NCBI GenBank assembly: GCA_903930145.1
Contig: CAIYXP010000279.1
Location: 1-48,290, forward strand
DNA from: an uncultured Methylococcaceae bacterium
Lineage (GTDB): Bacteria; Pseudomonadota; Gammaproteobacteria; Methylococcales; Methylococcaceae
Length of the DNA stretch: 48,290 nt
Reading direction: 5' to 3'
In this document: in pieces, positions 22,740 to 32,800 of the stretch
Numbering within the stretch: the first letter of the stretch is position 1
Layout: each line of letters begins with the position of its first letter
Notes under the pieces: model-generated
Told to the model about the DNA's origin: nothing
What the model saw: only the letters and a program-made list of their open reading frames with translations
Database searches by the model: none
Position numbers and translations under genes: made by a program

Positions 22740-23187
22740 GCCATCAAACCCAATGGGACCGAATGCCGAGGTGGACGAAACTCCAAGGCAAACGGAAGCC
22801 CAAGCTGATCCAATCAGCGGCCCTGGATTGTTGGACGATGCCCAGTCCTTATTGGAAGAGTTAATTGGGCTAGTCCACGACCGGTTCAAACTTGCCGCGC
22901 TGGAAACGCGGCGAGCGGGGGAAAGCTTGGTCGCGATGGTTGTGATAGGCGTGATGGCAGGTGTATTGCTCGGCAGCGCATGGCTTGGCCTAGGGGCCAT
23001 CGCCGTCCTGTGGCTGTCCGAGCATGGCGTCGTGGCAAGCAGCGCCCTGCTGCTTGTCGTTTCAATTAATTCGCTATTTGGTTTAATCCTGTACGGAATG
23101 ATCCGCCGTAAGGGTCGTTTCCTATTATTCCCCGCAACCCTTCGTAGCCTAAAAGCCAATTCACCTAATCATCGGAACGCGAAGTGA
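22729..23187 (+). CDS. YqjE-like phage-holin superfamily membrane protein (DUF1469)
   Basis: Up to 152 residues. After a polar start comes LLEELIGLVHDRFKLAALETRRAGES, the conserved helix of the YqjE family, then two TM helices around VAMVVIGVMAGVLLGSAWLGL and ASSALLLVVSINSLFGLILYG. A GTG start at 22729 overlaps the preceding gene; the ATG at 22753 is the alternative. Family members are called holin-like by fold only. Part of the yqjD/yqjE-like pair. Confidence 0.85.
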   Translation: MGARPSNPMGPNAEVDETPRQTEAQADPISGPGLLDDAQSLLEELIGLVHDRFKLAALETRRAGESLVAMVVIGVMAGVLLGSAWLGLGAIAVLWLSEHGVVASSALLLVVSINSLFGLILYGMIRRKGRFLLFPATLRSLKANSPNHRNAK

Positions 23188-23612
23188 CCATGCCTGTGTA
23201 TCAACGTTCAAGTCTTAGTGGTTCCAAGCGACTGACGGATAGCATCAAGGATGCGGAGTTGCAACTGTCAAACCGTCAGCGGCAAATTAATGTCCGCACG
23301 ACTCAGTTGGTCCACGATATACACCGACAAATGACGGCCCCGGCAAGTCTGCTGCTGGCCGGGGGAATTGGATTTCTCATGGGCGAATTCACCAAACGCA
23401 ACCCCCCCAAAATCCAAAGCGATCCGAATGCGACCCCCTCTGTCGATACCACGCCCTTACAAGATTTACTAAAGCTCATCACCCTTGGGCGCACGGCCTA
23501 TACGACACTGCTTCCTCTCGCTTGGATGGTGAAATCTTTCCGGCAACGAGACACGTCACCACCCGAACAACAATCCCAAGCTATAGACCAGCCACCTGAC
23601 CAGTGCTGTTGA
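23184..23612 (+). CDS. Unknown protein of the YqjD/YqjE block
   Basis: 142 residues, overlapping the preceding gene by 4 bp (ATGA). A polar helical first third (KRLTDSIKDAELQLSNRQRQ), one hydrophobic segment APASLLLAGGIGFLMGEF, and a Pro/Gln-rich tail ending in two cysteines. Its position equals that of yqjK in E. coli, but sequence similarity cannot be judged by eye. Confidence 0.7.
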   Translation: MTMPVYQRSSLSGSKRLTDSIKDAELQLSNRQRQINVRTTQLVHDIHRQMTAPASLLLAGGIGFLMGEFTKRNPPKIQSDPNATPSVDTTPLQDLLKLITLGRTAYTTLLPLAWMVKSFRQRDTSPPEQQSQAIDQPPDQCC

Positions 23613-23620
23613 ATTAAGCC

Positions 23621-23746
23621 GTCATTCCGGCATGGATCGCCGGAATCCAGATTGCATGGACGCTTCCAATCCTTGCTATCCCTAGAGTCTAGGTTCCGGC
23701 GCTCCCCCGGCGATCCCTGACCGGGGCAGGCTCTGCCGGAACGACG
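23621..23746. repeat. REP-like palindromic cluster
   Basis: Begins GTCATTCCGGCATGGATC and continues GCCGGAATCCAG, related to the 44-bp family at 5351. It is followed by a second hairpin group ending CTCTGCCGGAACGAC. It occupies the first part of the gene-free stretch 23613-24017. Confidence 0.65.
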
Positions 23747-23858
23747 AAAAAAACCTCAATTCAACATCATTAGGAATAGGGGCTCACGCCAGCATGTGAG
23801 TTCCCGGCAAACTGGCTACCAAAAAAACAGGCAGACATGCTTCGCTTGTTTTTCAGGC

Positions 23859-23885
23859 AAAAAAAAGGTGGGCCTATGGCCCACC
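23859..23885 (-). terminator. Intrinsic terminator for the DUF2934 gene
   Basis: On the minus strand GGTGGGCC, loop ATA, GGCCCACC, then eight T. It lies about 130 bp after the stop of the minus-strand gene at 24018-24278. I see no gene in the remaining gap. Confidence 0.88.
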
Positions 23886-24017
23886 GTCACCTTGCGAAAT
23901 CGAAGCCGGCGGTTGTTTATTGCGCAGCTTTGGATGTTTAACGCCTTCTTCGATATGGTTATTCGCTAGGTTATTTTAGCAGTTATCAAAATTAACTAAG
24001 CTTTCCCTAGGGCCTAC

Positions 24018-24278
24018 CTATTCCTTAAAGTTTGCCAAAACCTCCTTTTCGGCTTCAAACCAATCACATAGATCATTTCCATCGGCAAAATCACGTCGCC
24101 CTGCGCGGTAGTAAGCCGCTTCCGCCACCATGCTTTCCATTGCTTTAGGATCGGGCAGTTGATCGATAGATGAAGACTTGCCAGTAAAGCGCCATTTATC
24201 ACGTTTCAGCCAGTCCAATACCGTAATGTCAAAGGTTAATTGACTGATAGTCTTGCCAATCTCACTGATTAAGCTCAT
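24018..24278 (-). CDS. DUF2934-like small protein
   Basis: 86 residues. The C-terminal half AEAAYYRAGRRDFADGNDLCDWFEAEKEVLA follows the DUF2934 pattern, in which an A-x2-Y-x-R-A-G-R helix precedes a D-L-x-D-W-x-x-A-E helix. The N-terminal half is unrecognised. These proteins are common in stress-related neighbourhoods and have no known activity. Confidence 0.75.
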   Translation of the reverse strand: MSLISEIGKTISQLTFDITVLDWLKRDKWRFTGKSSSIDQLPDPKAMESMVAEAAYYRAGRRDFADGNDLCDWFEAEKEVLANFKE

Positions 24279-24305
24279 CGTTGTGTCTCTACAGTTTCAA
24301 TCGAA

Positions 24306-24455
24306 TTACACAACACTCCGGCCTTGAATGACGCGCAGCACAATCACAATGATTGCGATAACCAAGAGAATGTGGATAAACCCACCTATAGTGTAAGATG
24401 AAACCAAACCCAACACCCACAGGATAATAAGTATGATCGCAATAGTTTCAAGCAT
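24306..24455 (-). CDS. lmo0937-family small membrane protein
   Basis: 49 residues: LETIAIILIILWVLGLVSSYTIGGFIHILLVIAIIVIVLRVIQGR, seen here as two hydrophobic helices split by a Thr-Ile-Gly-Gly-Phe-Ile-His segment. The layout and the end VLRVIQGR match the lmo0937 family of tiny membrane proteins. It lies in the minus-strand half of the stress block. Confidence 0.8.
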   Translation of the reverse strand: MLETIAIILIILWVLGLVSSYTIGGFIHILLVIAIIVIVLRVIQGRSVV

Positions 24456-24588
24456 GATTGTTTCTCCGAAAAGGGCCATCAATTGATGGCATTAATACGT
24501 CATAAGCCTGACAGCCCTGAGGCTATCAATAAGGAAGAAAGGGGTTTTATCCCTTTGCCGGTTCTTGAATCAACGATTAAAACCCACG

Positions 24589-24954
24589 TTAAAGCCTACC
24601 GACTTGAAGCCTCGGTAGTCCGCTCAAAATTCCGAACACGCTGAGTAACCACAGAATCACAGCGATGATAATGACGATATTTAATATCTGTTTAATGCGT
24701 GCATCCATCGGTATATAGGTGTTGACCATCCACAATAGCAGCCCGACAACCACCAGAGACACCATGACCGACACCAAAACCCTTGGCAACACACCTAACA
24801 CACCCACTGCGTTCAATAACCATAGGATCACCGCGATGATGACCACGATGTTCAGTATCTGCTTGATGCGGGCCTCCATCGGTATGTAATTATTTACCAT
24901 CCAAAGCAGTAAGCCGACAACAATCAAGACCACGACCAATGAAACTAAATCCAT
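24589..24954 (-). CDS. Tandemly duplicated Thivi_2564-family membrane protein
   Basis: 121 residues made of two near-identical halves. Each half has V(S/V)LVVVGLLLWMVNxYIPM, then ARIKQILNIV and a second hydrophobic helix ending VILWLL. The Thivi_2564 family is normally a single unit of about 55 residues, so this gene arose by internal duplication, giving four TM segments with two amphipathic IKQIL loops. The nucleotide sequence of the halves is also similar, pointing to a fairly recent event. Function unknown; probably envelope stress related by position. Confidence 0.85.
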   Translation of the reverse strand: MDLVSLVVVLIVVGLLLWMVNNYIPMEARIKQILNIVVIIAVILWLLNAVGVLGVLPRVLVSVMVSLVVVGLLLWMVNTYIPMDARIKQILNIVIIIAVILWLLSVFGILSGLPRLQVGRL

Positions 24955-25069
24955 TTTAATACCCCTTTAACAATGTGACTGACTAAGCTATGAGAGATAG
25001 CCTAGATTTGCGTCGCCGTGCAGTAGCCCTAAGTAAACGGGTCGGCTGCACGGTTGAACGCTACAGGAT

Positions 25070-25258
25070 TTAACTGTGCTTTCTGATTTCGTCCTTGATA
25101 TCCTCCTTCAGGTCACCAAGGCCAGACTGGACCTTGCCAACATTTTTTTGAACATTCCCTTCGGCTTCCATAGCATCATCATCCAGTATCTGCCCAGCAA
25201 CTTCCTTAACTGCGCCTTTTGCTTCTTCGACTCGGCCTTTCACTTGTTCTTTGTTCAT
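25070..25258 (-). CDS. CsbD-family stress protein
   Basis: 62 residues from the ATG at 25258 (CAGGAG upstream). MNKEQVKGRVEEAKGAVKE is the CsbD signature, followed by the acidic DDDAMEAEGNVQKNVGKVQ helix. CsbD-like proteins are small, soluble and highly induced in general stress (sigma-B in Bacillus; osmotic stress in Gram-negatives). A weaker copy of the palindromic operator lies about 100 bp upstream at 25355-25372. Confidence 0.92.
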   Translation of the reverse strand: MNKEQVKGRVEEAKGAVKEVAGQILDDDAMEAEGNVQKNVGKVQSGLGDLKEDIKDEIRKHS

Positions 25259-25315
25259 GACAGTCTCCTGATGTGTTAGCCATGGCCAACAGGCCATGAC
25301 TTGAGCATGATTTCA

Positions 25316-25552
25316 TCACTCGATAAAAACAATACACCCTTGGCTAGTTTCAGTCGGTGCGGCAGCGAACAGATGCAGATTGGAATTGTACGATTGAGTC
25401 ACGCGATGGCACGGCTTTCTTGGATATTTAACCCCTATATTACTGTCGGATGACAGTAGCGTTTTATTTATCGCATACCCTTTACAACGACCAACATTCA
25501 CCTGAATTTTCTTCACAATAGTTTCCTGAGATTTACCTATATCAAAACCCAT
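25316..25552 (-). CDS. Doubtful small reading frame
   Basis: 78 residues with no ribosome site, mixed composition, two cysteines and no recognisable domain. It overlaps the possible operator for csbD at 25355-25372, so this stretch may instead be regulatory. Listed because it is the longest reading frame in an otherwise empty gap. Confidence 0.3.
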   Translation of the reverse strand: MGFDIGKSQETIVKKIQVNVGRCKGYAINKTLLSSDSNIGVKYPRKPCHRVTQSYNSNLHLFAAAPTETSQGCIVFIE

Positions 25553-25820
25553 GTTGATATCTTACTTGGCTCCATTCATATATTACGTGAAAAAATCAAT
25601 ATTGACTGTGCGCTATCACACCTAACTTAGGCTTGGCTGAAACGACTTGCCGATCAAAAGATTCATAAGAATACCTAATGATAAACGAATAATTATTCAA
25701 ATAATCTTATCTTAAAATCAGATTTTTTCCGATATACGAAAATAAGAAAGCATAGTACCTTATTTTTGCAGATGCCATTCAATAAAAATAAACCCTAAGC
25801 CATTCATCTGACGAGGAATA

Positions 25821-26525
25821 ATGACCGACTTGCCCATTCGCATCATTTTGGTCGAAGACGACAAAGATCTGCAAGAAACCATTAATCGCTTCCTAACCCA
25901 GTCAGGGTATAAGGTAGCGGTTGCGGAAACCGCTTTGGAGTTTTTTCAACAGATAGAAATTGAACATTTTAATGTCGCCATTATCGACATTGGTTTGCCC
26001 GATGAATCCGGTTTAGTATTGGTAGAGTATCTACGCAACAATACCGATATGGGAATTCTCATCCTCACCGCACGCGGTGAGATTGACATGAAGGTTCAAG
26101 GTTACATGGCGGGTGCCGATCTTTTTTTAGTGAAACCAGTCATCTTAGTTGAACTGGCGGCCGCCATTAAAAGCATAGCCCAACGCAGCGCAGAACGCCA
26201 ACATACTCAGTCAGCATCTGCCCGTTCATGGTCTTTAGAACGCTCCTCATGGCAACTGATTTCACCCGAAGGCATCACTGTTAAGTTGACTGGAAAAGAA
26301 TTTGATCTGCTATTGCTGCTTGCCAAAAAGGGTGGGGGAGTGGTTTATCGCAAAGAAATAACAGCGGCACTCAATTATAACGATTATATGCAAGCAGGAC
26401 GGGCATTGGATAATTTAGTCCGGCGAATACGTAAGAAAGTTCTCGATTTTACCGGTAATGATGAGTTGATTCATACTTTTCATAGCCAAGGTTTTTGCAT
26501 ATCCAATAAAGTGCTTATCCGTTAA
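25821..26525 (+). CDS. Orphan OmpR/PhoB-family response regulator
   Basis: 234 residues. The receiver domain has the acidic pair in VEDDKD, phospho-acceptor Asp56 in AIIDIGLP, Thr83 and Lys105 (VKP). A winged-helix Trans_reg_C domain follows (about 140-230): VKLTGKEFDLLLLLAKKGGGVVYRKE, then the recognition helix GRALDNLVRRIRKKV and the wing HSQGFCI. No histidine kinase is adjacent. It precedes the giant lectin-like gene by 316 bp, in which two 10-bp direct repeats (26625-26644) could be its binding site, so it probably controls that gene. Confidence 0.93.
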   Translation: MTDLPIRIILVEDDKDLQETINRFLTQSGYKVAVAETALEFFQQIEIEHFNVAIIDIGLPDESGLVLVEYLRNNTDMGILILTARGEIDMKVQGYMAGADLFLVKPVILVELAAAIKSIAQRSAERQHTQSASARSWSLERSSWQLISPEGITVKLTGKEFDLLLLLAKKGGGVVYRKEITAALNYNDYMQAGRALDNLVRRIRKKVLDFTGNDELIHTFHSQGFCISNKVLIR

Positions 26526-26624
26526 TGATGCCGATTTTTAGGCAACTCATCCATCCCCTATCAAGCAAAGTTTATCAATACTCATAAAACATTTTGTATT
26601 AATAAAATGTATTGTCTCAATACT

Positions 26625-26644
26625 TGTTACATTCTGTTACATTT
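26625..26644 (+). promoter_or_regulatory. Two 10-bp direct repeats, candidate response-regulator operator
   Basis: TGTTACATTC immediately followed by TGTTACATTT. Direct repeats with 10-11 bp period are the usual operator of OmpR/PhoB-family regulators. They lie about 200 bp before the giant gene. The rest of the 316-bp gap is AT-rich without a gene; an IR TTTTGTATTAATAAAA lies at 26592-26607. Confidence 0.6.
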
Positions 26645-26841
26645 TGCGAGAATTTGAGGGTTGCCTTACCTTCTTATATCTTAAAAAATGATTCACGCAT
26701 ACACCTTTGTGGTGTGTGCCGAAACTCATCTTACATTCTCGTTATAGCAGTGAAAGGTTCTTCATTGGCCTACTGACCTGAATATTAGCTGCTTGCATGT
26801 GAGATTAGCCAAACTAATAAACCAATCATAGGATTGTTACC

Positions 26842-29800
26842 ATGACTACCCCATTCACTACCCCCACAACCCTCATCAGTGGCATCGGCGTTGGCTTCAA
26901 CACTTTCACCGGAGAGCAATACCCGACCGCGTTATCAACTGGTTCAACCATAACTAGCCAAGGCTTGTCCAGCCAGTTTTACGTTAAAGTCTGCTCATCG
27001 GTCGATAGTTTCAACAAAGCCACCAGCCACGCCCTTGGGGTGACAGCGCAATTCAACGAAAACAGTGACGAGGATCAGGAGGGGGAGGGCGGCGAAGACA
27101 GCGATTCCGAAAGTTCCGGTGGAGAAGGCCCTACCGTAAGCTCCACCACTACCCTCAGCAATGCGTTGAATCTAAGCGACACCTCCATTTCCGTGGTGGT
27201 GTACAGCAATGTGGTAACGCAAAGCCCCATTTATGATAGTTGCAGTCTGGCTAGCAACGTTGCCGTACCGACGACGGCGGCGGAAAGCTTGGCGTTTTAT
27301 CAGCAATACGGCGACTCGTTTGTCTCTGCGGTAACCGAGGGCGGCGAGTATATGGGCATTTTTGTCTATTATTGCCAAACCGACCAAGACCAGAAAGCCG
27401 TTCAAGAAAGCCTTTCCGCCAATGGCGTGGTCGATATCGATGGCACCAGCGCCAACCTCGGCGCGACGGTCGGCGGCGGGTTAAGCAAAACCGTGAACAA
27501 CACCAATGTGCGTTGCAGCATTTATCAATCCTTATTGGGTTCCACCGCCACTTTGCCGACGGATACCGGCACGCCGCAGGCATTTGCCGAGGCCATCATC
27601 AATTTTGCGCAGAATTTCAGTACCACCCAAGTCAACCAGCCGGTGGTGTTTGACTTTGCGACCCAAGGTTACGAAACCCTATTCGATACCGTCAGCCCTG
27701 GCTTTCAAGCCATCGCCGCCAACCGCGCCATCTACACCGAAAGCGTAGGCCCGAATCTGGCCAACTTGCAGAACCTGTGGAGCAAGTACCAATGGATCAA
27801 CAATGCTTATCAAACCTATGGCTACACCGGCGATACCCAACTCGGCAAGAACCAGACTCAATTAATTAGCGACATCAATGGATTGAACCAATGGTTGTTG
27901 TGGCAAGCACCCACTTGGAAGCCTTCCTCGCTATTGCCCGGTAATATCGTGAGCAGTTCAGGCGGCATCAGTCTGGTAGCCTTCAATGGTCAACTGTTCA
28001 TGGCGTTTGTTGGTTTGGATAATCAGATTAATCTATGGTCGTCGGCCAACGGCCTGATTTGGCATGATCAGGTGGAGACCGGATTGTATTGCTTGGGCGC
28101 ACCTGCGCTGGCGGTTTACAACGGTCAACTGTGCTTGGCATTCACATCCAATGGTGGCGGGAATCTCACTAAGAATGGTTTGTATGCCTGTGCTTCCAGC
28201 AACGGCTCCGGTTTTTCCACGCCTGTCCGGTTTGGCAGCAACACCAGCAATGCAGGGCCAAGTCTGGCGGTGGCGGGCGGTCTGCTGTATATGGCCTTCA
28301 TCGGCACCAACAGCCAGCTTAACCTGTCCTCGTCCAGCAATGGCACAGCCTTCGCCAATCAAACCGTATTGCCCAGTGCCTATCTGAGTACCTCCAGCGA
28401 CGTGAACGCCAGCTTGGCGGTGTTGGAAAACTCGCTCTATGTCGCCTTCTCCGCGACCTCAAACGGAACCGCTTGTTTAGGGTTCGGCAGCGCCACACTT
28501 GGTAGTTCGGGCCTAGGCAGCTTTGGGTCCCCCAATTATGTCAGTGGCGGCGCAGTCGGCGTAACCCTGAGTTTGTCCACCTTTAACGGCAGTCTTTATG
28601 CCGCTTGGTCGAATGGCGGTAATGTCGTGCTTTGGAATCAAGCGCTAGGCACTTCCTCTAGCAGTTGTGCAACGGTGGCGGTGGGTGGGCAACCTGCATT
28701 GGTGGCTTGCAACAATCAATTGGGCTTGGCCTTTACTTCGGCGACGACCAGCTCGGCGAACATCAACTTTATGGCTTTGGCGGGTGGCGTGGCCGGCAAC
28801 CCCACCCAAGCAGCCTCGCTGCCACAATCCCTCAACCCGCCGCAAAGCCTGTTGAACGGTGTGCCAGTGTTCACTTATACAACACCCACCCAAAAAACCA
28901 TTGGCACAACCACGGGTACACCCTTTCAAGACATCAACGTGGGCAGCTCGGCGAACGCGATGAGTTCAACAAATTCTTCCTCAACTTCCGCCAGCGGGTC
29001 GGCCAGTGCTTCCGTCCAAAGCAAGAGTAGCCCGACCGTTTCCGGCAGCACCACGGTTGCCAGTAGCGTCACCACCAATGGCCTGCCTATCCCCATCTCA
29101 AACCTCCCGGTCATTAACACGATTACGTTATGGACAGGAGAATTTGTGGGTCAGTTGGATATCGGCTACAACACGCCAACCGGTTCCGCAATCTTCTGCC
29201 ATGGCACTTGGAATGGTACGGAAAATCCAGCCTTCAACCTCGGCAGCGGGGAATTCATCACAAACCTAAGCGGACAAGTTAGTACATATTTCTGCTACAT
29301 AACCTTCACAACCAATAAAAGCAATACTTACTCCTATCCACAAAGTCCTAAAGATACGGGTACCTCCTTCAATTGGAGTCCAGCAGCAGGTCAAGTCTTG
29401 GTGGGTTTCCAAGGAACGACTAGTGGAACCAACAATGAATATTTGTCCCAATTGCAACCCATCGTCATCGATATCCAACCCGCCAAGTGGGTTGCCCCAA
29501 CCCTGACCCCGCAGCCTTACACCGAGGTGTTGCCAGTCAGTGAGGTTGGCGTCGGTTTCAACACCTTCACCGGCAGTGCCTTGCCCAACAGCGCATTGAA
29601 CACCGCCGCCAGTGTCACCAGTAGTCAAGGGGTGCAAAGCGCCAGCTATGTCAAAATCTGCGCCTCCATCGAAAGCTTGGAGCAGACCTTGAGCCAAACT
29701 TCAGGGTTCTCCATCGGTGTACCCGGCTTGTTCAAGGTCGGCCACACCAAGACCAAGACGCAAAGCCTGAATGTCAAAGACACCTCGGTCAGCGTGGTGG

Positions 29801-32800
29801 TGGTGACCCAAGTGGTGACGGCAAGCCCGGTTTACACCGCTTGCGCCCTGTCGGCAGCGGCCCAAGCCTTAACACCGGCGGCCTTTTTTAACCAGTACGG
29901 CGATTCCTATGTCTCGTCCACCGTCAATGGCGGCGAATATGTGGCGGTGTTTGTGTATGACTGTCAAAGCATGACGCAAAGCCAATCGGTGGAGAAGAGC
30001 CTAACCGCCGGCATTGACACGGATGGCGCCAATGTCGATGCCGATCTAGCCAGCACCCTATCCAACACGCAATCTTCCGTCAATGTGACCTGCACTTGTC
30101 ATCAGAGTGTGCGCGGTAGTTCGAATGCACTGCCGACTTTGACTTACAAACCCAGCACCGACATCACCAGCCTGATTAACTACGCCGCAGGCTTTGACGC
30201 GGCCAGCGTGAATGCCCCGGTGGTCTTGTCGTTTACCACCAGCGGCTACGAAAGCTTGCACCCCGCCGCTGCCAGTTTCCAAAATATACTGACCAACCGC
30301 AACACGTTTAACACGCAAGTCGCCCCGGTGCTGAGTAACTTGTATAGCATTTGGTCGCAAATCTTGAAGTTGGCAAAGACCTATCAAACTTATGGCTACA
30401 CCGGCGATGCCAACATCAGCTTCCCGGTGCAACCGGGCAGCAAGAGCGGGGAGGTCGCCACGGCAATCAATGACTTGAACAGTTGGATTGATGCCGTCGT
30501 GTTGAACCCGTTCACGGTGCAGCCATTGGCAGCGTCCCTCAACCCGCCGGCGGCGCTGGCAAACGGCAGCCCGACCTTGGTGTACACAACACCGACCAAC
30601 CCCATTTGGGGAAGCAACATCACCACACCCTACCAAGACATTGATGTGGGCATGGCGATTGCGGTCACTAATACGGCCTTTAACACAATCTCATCCAACC
30701 CCAATCCCATCCCGTTGACGAGCCTGCCGGTCATCGGTTCGATCGCGCTGCAAGCTGGGCCGCAAGGTGATAATTGGGTATATGAAATTGCCGTTACCTA
30801 TGATTTGCCGACCGGCCCGACGACTTTTACTCATGGTCAGGCCGGCGGTTCCTCAGATTATCCAATCAATCTTCAAACCGGTGAATTCATCACGTCAATT
30901 ACAGGCACTTATGGGGACTACATCAATCAACTAACGTTCACCACCAATCTTGGTCAGACTTACACTTTCCCACCCAACCCGCAAAACACGGGTGGGGTTG
31001 TAAGCTGGACTGCTGCTGCGGGCGAGGTGCTGGTTGGCTTCCAAGGCTCTAGCGGGTCTTACCTGAACCAGTTGCAACCGATCACCATCCAATTCCAGCC
31101 GTCGGAATGGAGCACACCGTTGCTGGCAACCGCCAACGCCGAACCGGCCCTTCCGGTCACGGGAGTGGGTGTGGGTTTCAACACCTTCCTCAACAGTGCC
31201 ATGCCGAATAGTGCGGCAGTGGCCCCTAGCAGCATCGGCAGCCAAAATGTCGCCAGCCAAAACTTCGTGCAGGTGTGCAACTCGTCCAACAGTTTGGACA
31301 AGACGGTAAAGCACTCCTTTGGATTGTCGGCGGAAGGCCAGTCGGCCAAACACAAATCTTCCTCGTCGGTCAAATCCAGCAACACCTCGGTCAGCGTGGT
31401 GATCTATGCGAACGCGGTGAAGAGCAGCCCGATCTACTCCACGGCCCCGACCTTGCTGCCAGCGGCAGCAGGATTGACCCCGGAGGAATTGTTCACGGCG
31501 TATGGCGATTCTTATGTGTCGGCGGCGACCCTGGGCGCGGAATACATGGCAGTGTTTGTCTACGAATGCGAAACCGAGTCGGACCAGCAGTCAGTGATGA
31601 ATTCCTTCGCGGTGCAAGGCATTGTACCCACAGACCCGCCGGTCAGCATCGGGGTGAACTTCTCCAAGAGCATGGCCAATGCGAGTTCACAAACCAATGT
31701 CAATTGCCGTGCCTATCAAATGCTGCGCGGCAGTGCCGCCACGTTGCCGGAAATCACCAACGACACCAGCACCGACATCACCAACTTGGTCGGCTTTGCG
31801 CAAAACCTGAGTGTCAGCGATGTCGCCGGCAATGGCGTGGTGTTGGAATTTGCCACCACCGGTTACGAAACCCTGATGGCAAGTGCAGCAGCCACCGCCT
31901 TCCAGCCGATTGTGACCAATCGGCAGGCTTACACCAATAACGTCGCGCCGAGTTTGGCAAGCTTAAACACCATCCGCAAAGCGATGCAGCAAGTTGCCAG
32001 CCTGTACAGGACTTACGGTTACACGGGCGACAGCACCTTTTACGCCAACTGCAAGCAATTCAACCAAGACTATTCCGCGTTGGAAAATTGGGTTGCCCAG
32101 ACCAATGCCAACCCGTTGGGCAGCTACACTTACCCCAACCCGCCAAAAAGCCTAAGCAATGGGTCGCCTTCGGCACAGTTCCAAATCGAAGCCGGGCCTA
32201 CTTGGGGGAGCGATGCGGCGGGGGCTTGGTACGATCTAGCCACCAGTTCGGCACCATCCAGCAACCCAACCAACGCGAAAAACAATAGCTCCAACCCCGC
32301 CACCCCGATACCCTTGTCGGACATGCCGGTGCTGGCCTCGGTCGCACTCTGGGGCGGGGCTTGGATGAACCAGATCGGCACAAGCTACCAAACCAGTTCG
32401 GGAACCGTGCAGTTCGTGCATGGCGGCACGAGCGGGGTCTTCCAACAAGCCCCGCTCAATCTGCGGACGGGGGAATTCATCACCTCAATCAGCGGCACGT
32501 CAGGTGACTATATCAACCAACTCACCTTGAACACTAACTTTGGGCAGTCGGTGAAGTATCCGCCCAGCCCCAATTCGGCATCGGGATTTAGCTGGACAGT
32601 GCCTGCTGGGGCGGCTTTAGTGGGTTTCCAAGGGACTTGCGGAAGCTACCTCAACCAATTGCAGCCGGTGTACATCCAGTTCCAACCGGCGACTTGGGTG
32701 CAATACGCAACGGTGGCGCAATACATCCCGGCGGGCAGCTATCAAAACAATAGCTCGGATATCACTATCGAAATCCAAGCGCAGTGTACTCCGATCAGTG

